This document shows positions 1 through 5,736 of a stretch of 7,465 bases of DNA, in pieces; positions within the stretch are counted from its first letter, which is position 1, and the number at the start of each line of letters is the position of its first letter. The notes under the pieces are model-generated. The model saw nothing but the letters and a program-made list of their open reading frames with translations, had not been told where the DNA came from and did no database searches. The position numbers and the translations under genes are program-made. Origin of the DNA: Bradyrhizobium sp. (GTDB lineage Bacteria > Pseudomonadota > Alphaproteobacteria > Rhizobiales > Xanthobacteraceae); the NCBI GenBank assembly GCA_025960445.1, contig JAICIT010000114.1, positions 1 through 7,465 of the forward strand, written 5' to 3'.

Positions 1-251
1 GTTCTTCATCGGACCATGTATCTCGCAGTTGGGGCTGCCAAAACAATGGTCGGGAGTTTCAATGTTTGTCCCGAAACGAATGCTTTGTTTTAGCCAATGA
101 GCCCTCGGCAGAGAGTTTTACTTCCGGAGCCTGGCCGTGAATCAGAACCGCCCGTCATGATCCGCCCAAGACGAAGCTTGCCGAGGCAGCCTTGTCGCGA
201 GAGAGTGAGTCTCAATGGCCCCAAACAGAACAATGCGGGCGGAAAATCCAG
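1..251. other. Leader region without a supported gene
   Basis: No reading frame here has a convincing start signal or recognisable protein. The longest plus-strand frame (97-282) runs into the oxidase gene in another frame and has no ribosome binding site. I see no GGAAC element, so unlike several later genes the oxidase has no visible EcfG-type promoter. The promoter for the gene at 263 probably lies in this stretch, but I cannot place it. Confidence 0.5.
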
Positions 252-257
252 GGAGGT
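252..257 (+). promoter_or_regulatory. Ribosome binding site of the FAD-linked oxidase
   Basis: GGAGGT lies five bases before the ATG at 263. It is a near-ideal Shine-Dalgarno sequence. It decides the start in favour of 263 over the in-frame ATG at 314, which has no comparable site. Confidence 0.8.
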
Positions 258-262
258 AATTC

Positions 263-1861
263 ATGAGCGGCGCGAGGCTTAAGCACTATGGCTGGGGCCG
301 CGAGGGCGAAGGCATGACGCGCGCGGAGCAGGATTTCGTGCTCGGGCGCTACCGCACGAAATTCGCTCGCGATAAATTCGAAACCGTCCCGGTGCCCCGG
401 ATCGAGGATCTGAAATTGCGTCCGGCGCGCGTACAACCGCCCGAGGCAATTGCCGACTTCTGCACGAGCGATCGCTACGACCGCGCTGCGCATGCTTACG
501 GGAAATCGTATCCGGATTATGTACGTGCGATGCTTGGCGATTACGATTGCGCGCCCGACGTTGTCGCCTATCCGCGCAATGAAGCCGAGATTTCCGCCGT
601 TATGGACTGGGCTGGCAGCGTCGGCGCGTGCGTGACACCGTTCGGAGGCGGATCGAGCGTCTGCGGTGGTGTCGAACCCCGAGTAGACGGCATCCGTCAT
701 AAGTCGGCTGTTACGATCGACCTGCGGCATTTCGATAAGGTCGTCGAGATAGATCAGACCTCGCGCGCCGCGCTTATCGAAGGCGGCACCTACGGTCCAT
801 CGCTGGAAAACCAACTCAAGCCGCACGGCGTCACGTTACGGCACTTCCCCCAAAGTTTCGAATATTCGACGCTTGGCGGTTGGATCGCCACGAGATCCGG
901 TGGTCATTTCGCCAGCCTCTACACCCACATCGATGATTTCGTCGAAAACCTGCGGGTCGTGACGCCACGCGGCATTTTGGAAACGCGCCGCTTGCCCGGC
1001 TCCGGAGCCGGCCCAAGTCCCGACCGCATGCTGATCGGTTCGGAAGGAACGCTCGGAATAATTTCCCGCGCCTGGATGCGGCTGCAGCCGCGTCCGAAGT
1101 TCCGCGCCGGGGCATCGATTCGTTTTCAAACCTTCTTCGCCGCGGCGCGCGCGGTACGCGCGATCGCGCAGGCTGGCCTGTATCCATCGAACTGCCGCAT
1201 CCTGGATCCGCAGGAAGCTTTCAATACCGGCGCGGCGGACGGCAGCGCAGCCATTATGGTACTCGGCTTCGAATCCGGTGACCACTCGCCGGACGCGTGG
1301 ATGGCACGAGCCCTCGAGTGCTGCGGCGATCACGGTGGAAAGGCGGAGACCGCAAACCCCGGCGATGCGCATCTCGAAGGCGCGGCGGGCATATGGCGCA
1401 ATGCCTTTATCCGCATGCCCTACGCGCGCGAATTTCTGACACCGGCGGGGCTGATCAACGATACGTTCGAGACCGCGATCACCTGGGATCGGTTTGAAAC
1501 GTTCCATGACCGGGTAAAGTCCGCGACCGAGCGGGCTATCATTGCGGCGACGGGAGTGAAGGGCGAGGTCACCTGTCGTTTCACCCACGTGTATCCGGAC
1601 GGGCCCGCGCCATACTTTTCCTTCCACGCTCTCGGTCGTCATGGGGCACTTCTGGAGCAGTGGCAGGCAATCAAGAATGCCGCGAGCGACGCTCTGATCG
1701 AAGCAGGTGGTACGATCACGCACCATCACGCGGTTGGCCGTGATCATCGGCCCTGGTACGACCGACAACGTCCCGAGCTTTTCGCGTCCTCGCTTCGGGC
1801 CGTCAAAAAGGAACTGGACCCGAACGGGATCCTCAATCCGGGAGTGCTGATCGATGCGTGA
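263..1861 (+). CDS. FAD-binding oxidase, alkylglycerone-phosphate synthase-like
   Basis: This 532-residue flavoprotein belongs to the PCMH/vanillyl-alcohol-oxidase fold and is closest in pattern to alkyldihydroxyacetonephosphate synthase (AGPS). The N-terminal part (residues 8-90) carries the AGPS-like HYGWG and HAYGKSYPDYVR segments. The FAD-binding domain starts near residue 97 and shows the pyrophosphate loop PFGGGSSVCGGV (126-137). Further on come TLGGWIATRSGGHFASLYTH, LPGSGAGPSPDRMLIGSEGTLG and a C-terminal half with a THHHAVGR motif (three His at 487-489). In AGPS the equivalent histidines sit in the active site. AGPS exchanges the acyl chain of acyl-DHAP for a fatty alcohol in ether-lipid synthesis. 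Many bacterial homologues are annotated only as FAD-binding oxidoreductases, and ether lipids are not established here, so the substrate is open (a 2-hydroxyacid is the main alternative). It has no signal peptide, so it should be cytosolic or peripherally membrane-bound. It appears monocistronic. Family is confident; reaction is not. Confidence 0.9.
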   Translation: MSGARLKHYGWGREGEGMTRAEQDFVLGRYRTKFARDKFETVPVPRIEDLKLRPARVQPPEAIADFCTSDRYDRAAHAYGKSYPDYVRAMLGDYDCAPDVVAYPRNEAEISAVMDWAGSVGACVTPFGGGSSVCGGVEPRVDGIRHKSAVTIDLRHFDKVVEIDQTSRAALIEGGTYGPSLENQLKPHGVTLRHFPQSFEYSTLGGWIATRSGGHFASLYTHIDDFVENLRVVTPRGILETRRLPGSGAGPSPDRMLIGSEGTLGIISRAWMRLQPRPKFRAGASIRFQTFFAAARAVRAIAQAGLYPSNCRILDPQEAFNTGAADGSAAIMVLGFESGDHSPDAWMARALECCGDHGGKAETANPGDAHLEGAAGIWRNAFIRMPYAREFLTPAGLINDTFETAITWDRFETFHDRVKSATERAIIAATGVKGEVTCRFTHVYPDGPAPYFSFHALGRHGALLEQWQAIKNAASDALIEAGGTITHHHAVGRDHRPWYDRQRPELFASSLRAVKKELDPNGILNPGVLIDA

Positions 1862-1913
1862 AATTTCAGGGGACTTCACACAAAGCGCTTGATGGCCGAA
1901 TGCGCGACTGAGG

Positions 1914-1938
1914 GGAACGAACGCCCGTCCTTGAGGTT
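1914..1938 (+). promoter_or_regulatory. EcfG-like promoter before the zinc dehydrogenase
   Basis: GGAAC (1914-1918), a 16-base spacer, then GGTT (1935-1938). The alphaproteobacterial general stress sigma factor EcfG recognises GGAAC-N16/17-CGTT, so the -35 box and spacing match and one -10 base differs. Transcription would begin near 1945-1948, giving a leader of about 60 bases before the ATG at 2007. Confidence 0.5.
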
Positions 1939-2006
1939 CGATACGAGAACCGAACAGCAAGGCTTGGCAAGAGCGAGGCTTGCGCACGCAAGACGGACGG
2001 AGCCCC

Positions 2007-3179
2007 ATGAGAGCACTTGTTTGGCACGGAACGGCAGATATCCGTTGCGAGAGAGTTCCTGACCCTGAAATCGAAGATGATCGTGACGCGATCATCAAGG
2101 TGACGAGCTGCGCGATTTGCGGCTCAGACCTGCACCTGTTTGATCACTTCATGCCCGGGATGAAATCGGGCGACATCATGGGTCACGAGACCATGGGAGA
2201 GGTGGTCGAAGTGGGGAGCGCGGCCAAAAGCGCGCTGAAGGTTGGCGACAGGGTAGTGATACCGTTCACCATCATCTGCGGCGAATGCGAACAGTGCAAA
2301 CGGGGCAACTTCTCCGTCTGTGAACGGAGCAACCGTAACAAGAACCTGGGCGACAAGGTTTTTGGGCATACCACCGCCGGGCTGTTCGGCTACACACACC
2401 TCACAGGTGGATATGCGGGCGGCCAGGCTGAATACCTTCGCGTGCCGTTCGCCGATAAAACGCACATCAAGGTTCCGGACTCGATTCCTGACGAAAAGCT
2501 TCTTTTCCTGTCCGATATCTTTCCGACCGGATGGCAGGGAGCGGCGCAATGCGACATCCAGCCAACCGATACAGTGGCCATCTGGGGCTGCGGGCCGGTC
2601 GGCCAAATGACGATACGCAGTGCAATCCTGCTTGGCGCGAAGCAAGTGATTGCAATTGATAGGCTTCCCGAAAGGCTGTCGATGGCCGAAGCCGGCGGCG
2701 CGATTACCATCAACTTCGAAGAAGAGAGTGTAATCGACCGGCTGAATGAATTGACCGGCGGCAAGGGTCCGGAGAAATGCATCGATGCCGTAGGCCTGGA
2801 GGCTCACGCTACGGGTTCGATCGATTCAATGTACGATCGGGCCAAACAGGCGATGATGCTGGAGACCGATCGTCCGCACGTCTTGCGCGAAATGATGTAT
2901 GTCTGCCGCCCTGCCGGCGTTCTATCTATACCTGGCGTCTACGGTGGCCTTCTCGATAAAATTCCGCTCGGGGCCGTTATGAATAAAGGCCTCACGATCC
3001 GCACCGGCCAGACCCATGTGAACCGGTGGACCGACGACTTGCTCACCCTCGTTGTCGAAAACCAGATCGATCCGTCATTCGTGATTACCCATACAGAACC
3101 GCTCGAACGAGGACCCGAGATGTACAAGACCTTCCGCGACAAGCAGGACGGCTGCGTCAAAGTCGTATTGAAGCCGTGA
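2007..3179 (+). CDS. Zinc- and NAD-dependent alcohol/formaldehyde-type dehydrogenase
   Basis: This 390-residue medium-chain dehydrogenase resembles the glutathione-independent formaldehyde dehydrogenase branch and has its normal length. Catalytic zinc ligands are visible at C38 (CAICGSDLH), H60-E61 (GHE) and D170 (SDIFPTGW). Structural zinc is bound by C91, C94, C97 and C105 (CGECEQC, then C after a seven-residue gap). The Rossmann glycine motif is GCGPVG (194-199), and D218 at the end of the second strand points to NAD rather than NADP. It probably oxidises an alcohol or aldehyde in the cytosol; the substrate cannot be read from sequence. I chose the ATG at 2007, with CGGAG four bases upstream, over the in-frame TTG at 1980, because homology begins at MRALVW. 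An EcfG-like site upstream suggests stress induction. The membrane-protein gene begins 10 bases after its stop, so the two form an operon. Confidence 0.93.
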   Translation: MRALVWHGTADIRCERVPDPEIEDDRDAIIKVTSCAICGSDLHLFDHFMPGMKSGDIMGHETMGEVVEVGSAAKSALKVGDRVVIPFTIICGECEQCKRGNFSVCERSNRNKNLGDKVFGHTTAGLFGYTHLTGGYAGGQAEYLRVPFADKTHIKVPDSIPDEKLLFLSDIFPTGWQGAAQCDIQPTDTVAIWGCGPVGQMTIRSAILLGAKQVIAIDRLPERLSMAEAGGAITINFEEESVIDRLNELTGGKGPEKCIDAVGLEAHATGSIDSMYDRAKQAMMLETDRPHVLREMMYVCRPAGVLSIPGVYGGLLDKIPLGAVMNKGLTIRTGQTHVNRWTDDLLTLVVENQIDPSFVITHTEPLERGPEMYKTFRDKQDGCVKVVLKP

Positions 3180-3183
3180 GGTG
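3178..3183 (+). promoter_or_regulatory. Ribosome binding site overlapping the dehydrogenase stop codon
   Basis: GAGGTG begins inside the TGA stop of the dehydrogenase and sits six bases before the ATG at 3190. It sets the start at 3190 rather than at the GTG at 3181, which the site itself overlaps. The arrangement implies translational coupling of the two genes. Confidence 0.65.
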
Positions 3184-3189
3184 ACACAC

Positions 3190-3756
3190 ATGCGCAGTGC
3201 AATTGCACCAACAGCCTTGCGCGCTCGTTCGCAATCAGGGCACGACAGGATGGCCAAGGGGCTCGGGTATCTTTCTATCGCGCTTGGCGCCGCTGAACTG
3301 CTAGCGCCACGGGCTATGTGCCGAGCTGCCGGTCTGAACGGCATGGAACCACTGGTGCGCTCGTACGGGGCACGCGAAATCGCTACCGGAGTGGCGATCC
3401 TGACGAGTCATAATCGCGCGCCGTGGATTTGGGGCCGGGTCGCGGGTGACATGGCGGATATCGCCACCGTCGCGACAGGAATTCGACAGAACGGCGAGAA
3501 AACAACCAATGCCATCCTCACCCTCGCCGCGCTCGCCGCCGTCACGGCGGTCGACGTGATGTGCGCCTCCGGTCTCGAATCCGAAAAGGGTAACCGAAAA
3601 ACAGCAGTGGCAGACTATAGCGATCGCAGCGGTTTCCCTGGGGGTCTTCAGGCCGCGCGAGGCGCCGCACGGCACCTCAAAATTCCCGCGGATATGAAAA
3701 CTCCGGAGATATTGAAAACTCCGGAAATGTCGAGTTCGGCTCAAGCTGCATCGTGA
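3190..3756 (+). CDS. Small multi-helix membrane protein, conserved in rhizobia
   Basis: This is a 188-residue protein without a known reaction. It has about four hydrophobic stretches (residues 24-40, 55-72, 78-98 and 107-126) with the pattern KGLGYLSIALGAAELLAPR, LVRSYGAREIATGVAIL and PWIWGRVAGDMADIA. I recognise this pattern from proteins often labelled 'cyclase/dehydrase' in bradyrhizobia. In some of those the membrane region is fused to an SRPBCC (START-like) domain, which is absent here. The C-terminal tail is soluble and carries DYSDRSGFP (142-150). It ends in a short internal duplication, KTPEIL then KTPEM, encoded by an 18-bp tandem repeat. The tight coupling to the zinc dehydrogenase argues for a shared role or shared stress control. 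Function is unknown; the reading frame and membrane character are well supported. Confidence 0.85.
   Translation: MRSAIAPTALRARSQSGHDRMAKGLGYLSIALGAAELLAPRAMCRAAGLNGMEPLVRSYGAREIATGVAILTSHNRAPWIWGRVAGDMADIATVATGIRQNGEKTTNAILTLAALAAVTAVDVMCASGLESEKGNRKTAVADYSDRSGFPGGLQAARGAARHLKIPADMKTPEILKTPEMSSSAQAAS
3695..3730 (+). repeat. 18-bp tandem duplication in the membrane-protein gene
   Basis: Two 18-bp units (3695-3712 and 3713-3730) both begin TGAAAACTCCGGA and differ only near their ends. The period is six codons, so the frame is kept and the protein tail repeats KTPE. It looks like replication slippage. Confidence 0.85.
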
Positions 3757-3828
3757 GCGGTAGCAGTTCTCGCGCGTCCCGCCGGTCTCGTTCAATTCAC
3801 ATAACTCTTTGGCTTTAGATAACCCAAA

Positions 3829-3864
3829 CCCGCCGACGCCGCTCGGACCCGGCCGCACGGCGGG
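3829..3864 (+). other. Inverted repeat after the dehydrogenase operon
   Basis: CCCGCCG (3829-3835) pairs with CGGCGGG (3858-3864) around a 22-base GC-rich loop. There is no T-tract, so it is not a classical intrinsic terminator. Its last base is the first base of the GGAAC element of the next gene. It could end operon transcription or merely be GC-rich sequence. Confidence 0.25.
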
Positions 3865-3888
3865 GAACCAGCGCACCTTTTGGCAGTT
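3864..3888 (+). promoter_or_regulatory. EcfG-like promoter before the 57-residue protein
   Basis: GGAAC (3864-3868), a 16-base spacer, then AGTT (3885-3888). Compared with the EcfG consensus only the first -10 base differs. The expected start of transcription, seven to ten bases on, falls at about the ATG at 3897, which would make the mRNA leaderless or almost so. Confidence 0.4.
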
Positions 3889-3896
3889 AGTTGCGT

Positions 3897-4070
3897 ATGG
3901 ACGACCTGTTGGAAAGTGCGATCGACGCGATCCTTAACAGCGCCGACGGAGATGTCCGTCAAGCGATGCGTGCGATTCTGGTCGAAAACGTCCGACTACA
4001 GGCCGAACTGAATCGCAGGGACGGCACCCCGCCGAGGAAGGTGAGCGGTCCGAAGATTCAGCTGCATTAA
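3897..4070 (+). CDS. Small 57-residue hypothetical protein
   Basis: This short frame encodes an acidic, helical protein beginning MDDLLESAIDAILNSADGDV and continuing RQAMRAILVENVRLQAEL. It has a basic tail, PPRKVSGPKIQLH. The heptad-like Leu/Ile/Val spacing over residues 4-38 suggests one or two amphipathic helices or a short coiled coil, so a small partner-binding protein is possible. It resembles unnamed small proteins I have seen in bradyrhizobia, but I cannot name a family. No Shine-Dalgarno sequence precedes the ATG. An in-frame stop at 3888-3890 rules out a longer form; only a TTG at 3891 is an alternative start. An EcfG-like promoter would start transcription almost at the ATG, consistent with leaderless translation. 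The well-formed helical composition supports a real gene. Confidence 0.65.
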   Translation: MDDLLESAIDAILNSADGDVRQAMRAILVENVRLQAELNRRDGTPPRKVSGPKIQLH

Positions 4071-4267
4071 GTCGTCCGGCTCCTCCAATCGCATCGCTGC
4101 TCTGCCGTTCCGTTCCCCTCGCCTCTGCATTGAAATGGCTTTGCGACTGGTAAAACTCGCGCCTGTCACGCTGGTGTTTTGTCGGGCCGACCATACGTGG
4201 GGAGCCCGGGCGCGCTGTCATTACGAAGTTCAAGAGTTTGCGTTTGCCTCTGGGTCGATCGCCACTT

Positions 4268-4303
4268 TTCAGTGCTGCATGCGCGTTCAGTGCTGCATGC
4301 GCC
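4268..4303. repeat. 18-bp tandem duplication
   Basis: Two 18-bp units (4268-4285 and 4286-4303) share TTCAGTGCTGCATGCGC and differ only in the last base. Read on the minus strand, the unit contains the last codons and the stop of the 25-codon ORF, so the codons for RMQH and the stop occur twice in frame. It looks like recent slippage. Confidence 0.9.
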
Positions 4304-4364
4304 AGACATAGAACAGCGGCCTCAGCTGGGGGGTAGCTGAGACCGCTGCTTCGGAGGTAGTCAT
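4287..4364 (-). CDS. Possible 25-residue small protein
   Basis: On the minus strand, an ATG at 4364 opens a 25-codon frame ending in TGA at 4289-4287. The peptide begins MTTSEAAVSATPQLRPL and ends in FYVWRMQH. The ATG would lie about 20 bases after the start predicted from the perfect EcfG-type promoter at 4391-4415, which is good geometry for a short mRNA. Against a coding role, there is no Shine-Dalgarno sequence before the ATG, and most of the frame lies inside a 14-bp hairpin, which could equally mark a non-coding RNA. I recognise no family. Confidence 0.3.
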   Translation of the reverse strand: MTTSEAAVSATPQLRPLFYVWRMQH

Positions 4365-4384
4365 CTTTGAGGGACAAACTACGG
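4305..4384 (-). ncRNA. Candidate stress-induced small RNA
   Basis: A perfect EcfG-type promoter on the minus strand would start a transcript near 4384. The transcript has no conventional gene in front of it. It first exposes CCTCC (minus strand of 4353-4357) and then folds a 14-bp stem-loop (4314-4348) with a C-rich loop, ACCCCCC. Both C-rich motifs could pair with Shine-Dalgarno sequences, as known for alphaproteobacterial small RNAs with anti-SD loops. The single mismatch in the stem is C/A on the plus strand but a G-U wobble on the minus strand, which favours minus-strand RNA. I see no T-tract terminator, so the 3' end is unknown and the lower coordinate is approximate. A 25-codon mRNA is the alternative or an additional role. 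Confidence 0.4.
4314..4348 (-). other. Strong 14-bp stem-loop with C-rich loop
   Basis: Arms 4314-4327 and 4335-4348 pair over 14 positions around the seven-base loop 4328-4334. The only imperfection (4320 with 4342) becomes a G-U pair in RNA copied from the minus strand. There is no T-run on either side, so it is unlikely to be a simple terminator. Confidence 0.85.
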
Positions 4385-4390
4385 TAAGAA

Positions 4391-4415
4391 AACGCCGAGG
4401 GCGGAAAATCGTTCC
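4391..4415 (-). promoter_or_regulatory. Perfect EcfG-type promoter, minus strand
   Basis: Read on the minus strand: GGAAC (4415-4411), exactly 16 bases, then CGTT (4394-4391). This is a full match to the consensus of the alphaproteobacterial general stress sigma factor. It points toward the hairpin and the 25-codon ORF and away from the zinc-ribbon gene. Confidence 0.65.
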
Positions 4416-4498
4416 GCGCAAGTGACACTTTTGGAGATCAGGATAAATTATTGCTTTGGCTAGCGAAAAGCCAACAGAAATCGGTTACGACGCGGCTC

Positions 4499-4527
4499 CA
4501 GGCGGGTTCGGCGCCGCGGATCGCCTG
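4499..4527 (-). other. Hairpin downstream of the zinc-ribbon gene
   Basis: CAGGCG (4499-4504) pairs with CGCCTG (4522-4527) just after the stop of the minus-strand gene. A second small inverted repeat, TTGGCT (4456-4461) with AGCCAA (4469-4474), follows. Neither has a T-tract, so a role in ending that transcript is only possible. Confidence 0.3.
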
Positions 4528-4532
4528 CCCGT

Positions 4533-4778
4533 TCAATTAAGCGGCAGCCAAATTATTTCGCACGAGCTGTTACAACGGTTGCAGTGAGCGGGCTGTGCAA
4601 AGGTATTGGCCAGCTCCCATTGCTGCGATTCGTTGCTCCACTGCGCGGTCGCATGAGAGATGATGTCGTCCGATTGACACTGAGAGCAGACGGGGGTGGC
4701 CCTTCCCCCCTGCCGACTGAAGACGATGCCGGCCTGTTGGCTCGGACTGAATGGATTGAGAAGTGAAGGGTGTGTCAT
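4533..4778 (-). CDS. Small zinc-ribbon protein
   Basis: This 81-residue protein has two CxxC pairs, C31-x2-C34 and C66-x2-C69, separated by 31 residues, the layout of a four-cysteine zinc ribbon. Between them lies SDDIISHATAQWSNESQQWE. It resembles a group of small proteobacterial proteins with the pattern CxxCxSDD, then W..E.QQWEL, then CxxC, which have no defined function. The first 28 residues are polar and low in structure, so the folded part is about residues 29-81. A fifth cysteine (C73) is not part of the pairs. The ATG at 4778 has GGGGAG three bases upstream, supporting this start. It stands alone, transcribed away from the exported-protein gene to the right. I see no EcfG-like site before it. 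The role is probably nucleic-acid or protein binding, by inference only. Confidence 0.82.
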   Translation of the reverse strand: MTHPSLLNPFSPSQQAGIVFSRQGGRATPVCSQCQSDDIISHATAQWSNESQQWELANTFAQPAHCNRCNSSCEIIWLPLN

Positions 4779-5173
4779 CTGCTCCCCGTTGAAGCTGCGA
4801 GATCAACTAGGCAGTCGCATCTCGCGGTTCGTCGTCCATCTCGTGCGCGGATCACGTGCTGGTTGATCCGGCGTGCGTGTCAGGCGCAATTTAATGCTGT
4901 GGCGATGATTGTGTCTTCATCTGAGCATCTCATTCATTGTGGAATCTGTTGATAGGTCGAGTCAGGCGAAAATATTTCGGCCAGTGTGATCGATTTGATC
5001 GAAGTGCCGAGTCTATTCGCAGTTCACGTTAAACAGGTGGAGAAGTCCCGCCAGGTTCATCGGTAACTTGGCTTGGCTGCGTGAGTCGGCTAGTTCAATT
5101 CGAATAAGCTGCGAGCGCTCGAATGCATATTGCTGGGCAGACTCCATGCAGCCGGGGACGAGGGGTTCAAATA
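4779..5173. other. Divergent intergenic region
   Basis: This 395-bp stretch separates the zinc-ribbon gene (leftward) from the exported-protein gene (rightward) and must hold both promoters. No frame is convincing. There is no GGAAC-N16/17-NGTT site in either direction. An inverted repeat, ATTCGA (5098-5103) with TCGAAT (5119-5124), lies about 50 bases before the right-hand gene and could be an operator. A short direct repeat of GATCGA occurs near 4987-5001. Confidence 0.4.
5098..5124. promoter_or_regulatory. Inverted repeat, possible operator
   Basis: ATTCGA and TCGAAT flank a 15-base centre with an additional AGC/GCT pair. The position, about 50 bases before the ATG at 5174, suits a regulator binding site or a leader hairpin. 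I recognise no regulator motif. Confidence 0.25.
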
Positions 5174-5434
5174 ATGCGGGTACGCTGGGGATGTGTCGCG
5201 GTGATCTGCCTTGGGTTGGCGTCGCAGGCGGAAGCCGCCGAGCACTCCGGACTCATTCACCGCGCATCCTGTTCGGTTGTTCGGTTCTACGTCGCTAAAT
5301 TCTCGGCATATGCCGCGGAGGCATGGGCGCGTAGCCATGGAGCCACCGAGGCGGAGATTGAATCCGCGCGGCGTTGCCTCAGAGATGCTCCTTCCCAAAC
5401 CGCGCGGGCAACCACGCGCTGGGTCATTCAGTGA
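5174..5434 (+). CDS. Small exported protein with two cysteines
   Basis: This 86-residue protein starts with a signal peptide: a basic N-terminus MRVR, a hydrophobic core around residues 6-16, and a likely cleavage site AEA|A after residue 21. The mature part of about 65 residues holds SCSVVRFYVAKFSAYAAEAW and ARSHGATEAEIESARRCL. The two cysteines, C33 and C68, could form a disulfide in the periplasm. I recognise the VRFYVAKxSxxAAEAWARSxGAxxxEIExAxxCL pattern from unnamed rhizobial proteins; function is unknown. I chose the ATG at 5174 over the in-frame ATG at 5123 because GAGGGG lies eight bases before it and because the signal peptide begins there. Its stop lies in the left arm of an inverted repeat, and it converges with the hydrophilic-protein gene. 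Confidence 0.82.
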   Translation: MRVRWGCVAVICLGLASQAEAAEHSGLIHRASCSVVRFYVAKFSAYAAEAWARSHGATEAEIESARRCLRDAPSQTARATTRWVIQ

Positions 5435-5463
5435 GCGGCACGTCGCGAGTTCGCGCGTCACTG
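5429..5463. terminator. Inverted repeat between convergent genes
   Basis: CAGTGA (5429-5434) pairs with TCACTG (5458-5463), and inside it CGCG (5444-5447) pairs with CGCG (5452-5455) across an AGTT loop. The outer left arm contains the stop codon of the exported-protein gene. Lying between convergent genes it may end transcription from the left. It lacks a T-tract, so this is tentative. Confidence 0.3.
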
Positions 5464-5527
5464 AAGGAGTAGTTGCGGAGACCGCTCAGCGATACTGAAG
5501 GAGTAATTGCGGAGACCGCTCAGCGAT
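5460..5527. repeat. 34-bp tandem repeat, two copies
   Basis: Units 5460-5493 and 5494-5527 are identical at 33 of 34 positions (G or A at unit position 13). Each contains ACTGAAGGAGTA and a small GCGG-AGA-CCGC hairpin. The second unit ends on the first base of the stop codon of the minus-strand gene. The array fills the gap between the two convergent genes. It could be a local duplication or part of a dispersed genomic repeat. Confidence 0.9.
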
Positions 5528-5712
5528 TACGAGTGACCGCTGGTCCTGGGCTTTTTTCCCGCAGCGCGATCCGATTTATCCAGCCCTCTTTTGTCCTTTG
5601 GCGGTGGTCCATCGTCGGCGACCGTCGCTGTTTGAGCACGGTCCTTGTCGCCCGGCTGCTGCTCGCCTCGCTCGGTCCGAGCGATTCCTTGCGTATCCTT
5701 GTCTTTGCTCAT
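5527..5712 (-). CDS. Very hydrophilic 61-residue protein
   Basis: The protein begins MSKDKDTQGIARTERGEQQP and goes on with GDKDRAQTATVADDGPPPKD and a Lys/Arg-rich end. It has no hydrophobic core, no cysteine and no signal peptide, and is rich in K, D, R, G, P and Q, so it should be intrinsically disordered and cytosolic. The start is strongly supported: GGAGG lies five bases before the ATG at 5712, which is hard to explain by chance opposite a plus-strand gene. It resembles other short, charged stress-type proteins of rhizobia in composition only. A weak EcfG-like site (5737-5761) lies at the right distance. It is divergent from the Gly-rich exported protein and convergent with the gene at 5174. 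Function unknown. Confidence 0.7.
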   Translation of the reverse strand: MSKDKDTQGIARTERGEQQPGDKDRAQTATVADDGPPPKDKRGLDKSDRAAGKKPRTSGHS

Positions 5713-5736
5713 GCGGGCCTCCGTGCCTCACAATCC

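Larger units (their letters stand above)
4071..4532. other. 462-bp stretch without a conventional gene
   Basis: No frame here has both a start signal and a recognisable protein. The longest minus-strand frame (3934-4428) is antisense to the 57-residue gene and starts upstream of the minus-strand promoter, so I treat it as chance. A 58-codon plus frame (4135-4311) also lacks a ribosome binding site. What the stretch does hold is listed separately: a minus-strand EcfG-type promoter, a strong hairpin, a 25-codon ORF and an 18-bp tandem repeat. Confidence 0.6.

Noticed and set aside
836..2098. Long 420-codon minus-strand frame opposite the oxidase
   Set aside because: A shadow of the high-GC coding strand; the plus strand has clear family motifs and a strong start.
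4135..4311. 58-codon plus-strand frame ending in QCCMRVQCCMRQT
   Set aside because: No ribosome binding site and odd composition; its CCMR repeat is explained by the 18-bp tandem duplication.
3934..4428. 164-codon minus-strand frame
   Set aside because: It is antisense to the 57-residue gene, has no ribosome binding site, starts upstream of the minus-strand promoter and encodes no recognisable fold.
4071..4532. Insertion-sequence remnant
   Set aside because: No transposase fragment, terminal inverted repeats or target duplication could be seen.
4980..5005. FNR/FixK-type box near the repeated GATCGA
   Set aside because: The required TTGA-N6-TCAA symmetry is absent.
3695..5527. CRISPR array
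   Set aside because: The repeats are directly adjacent pairs at three loci with different units and no spacers.
5540..5557. GACC-GCT-GGTC followed by a T6 run as a terminator for the gene at 5174
   Set aside because: The stem has only four pairs and is eight bases from the T-run, and the T-run is explained by lysine codons of the minus-strand gene.
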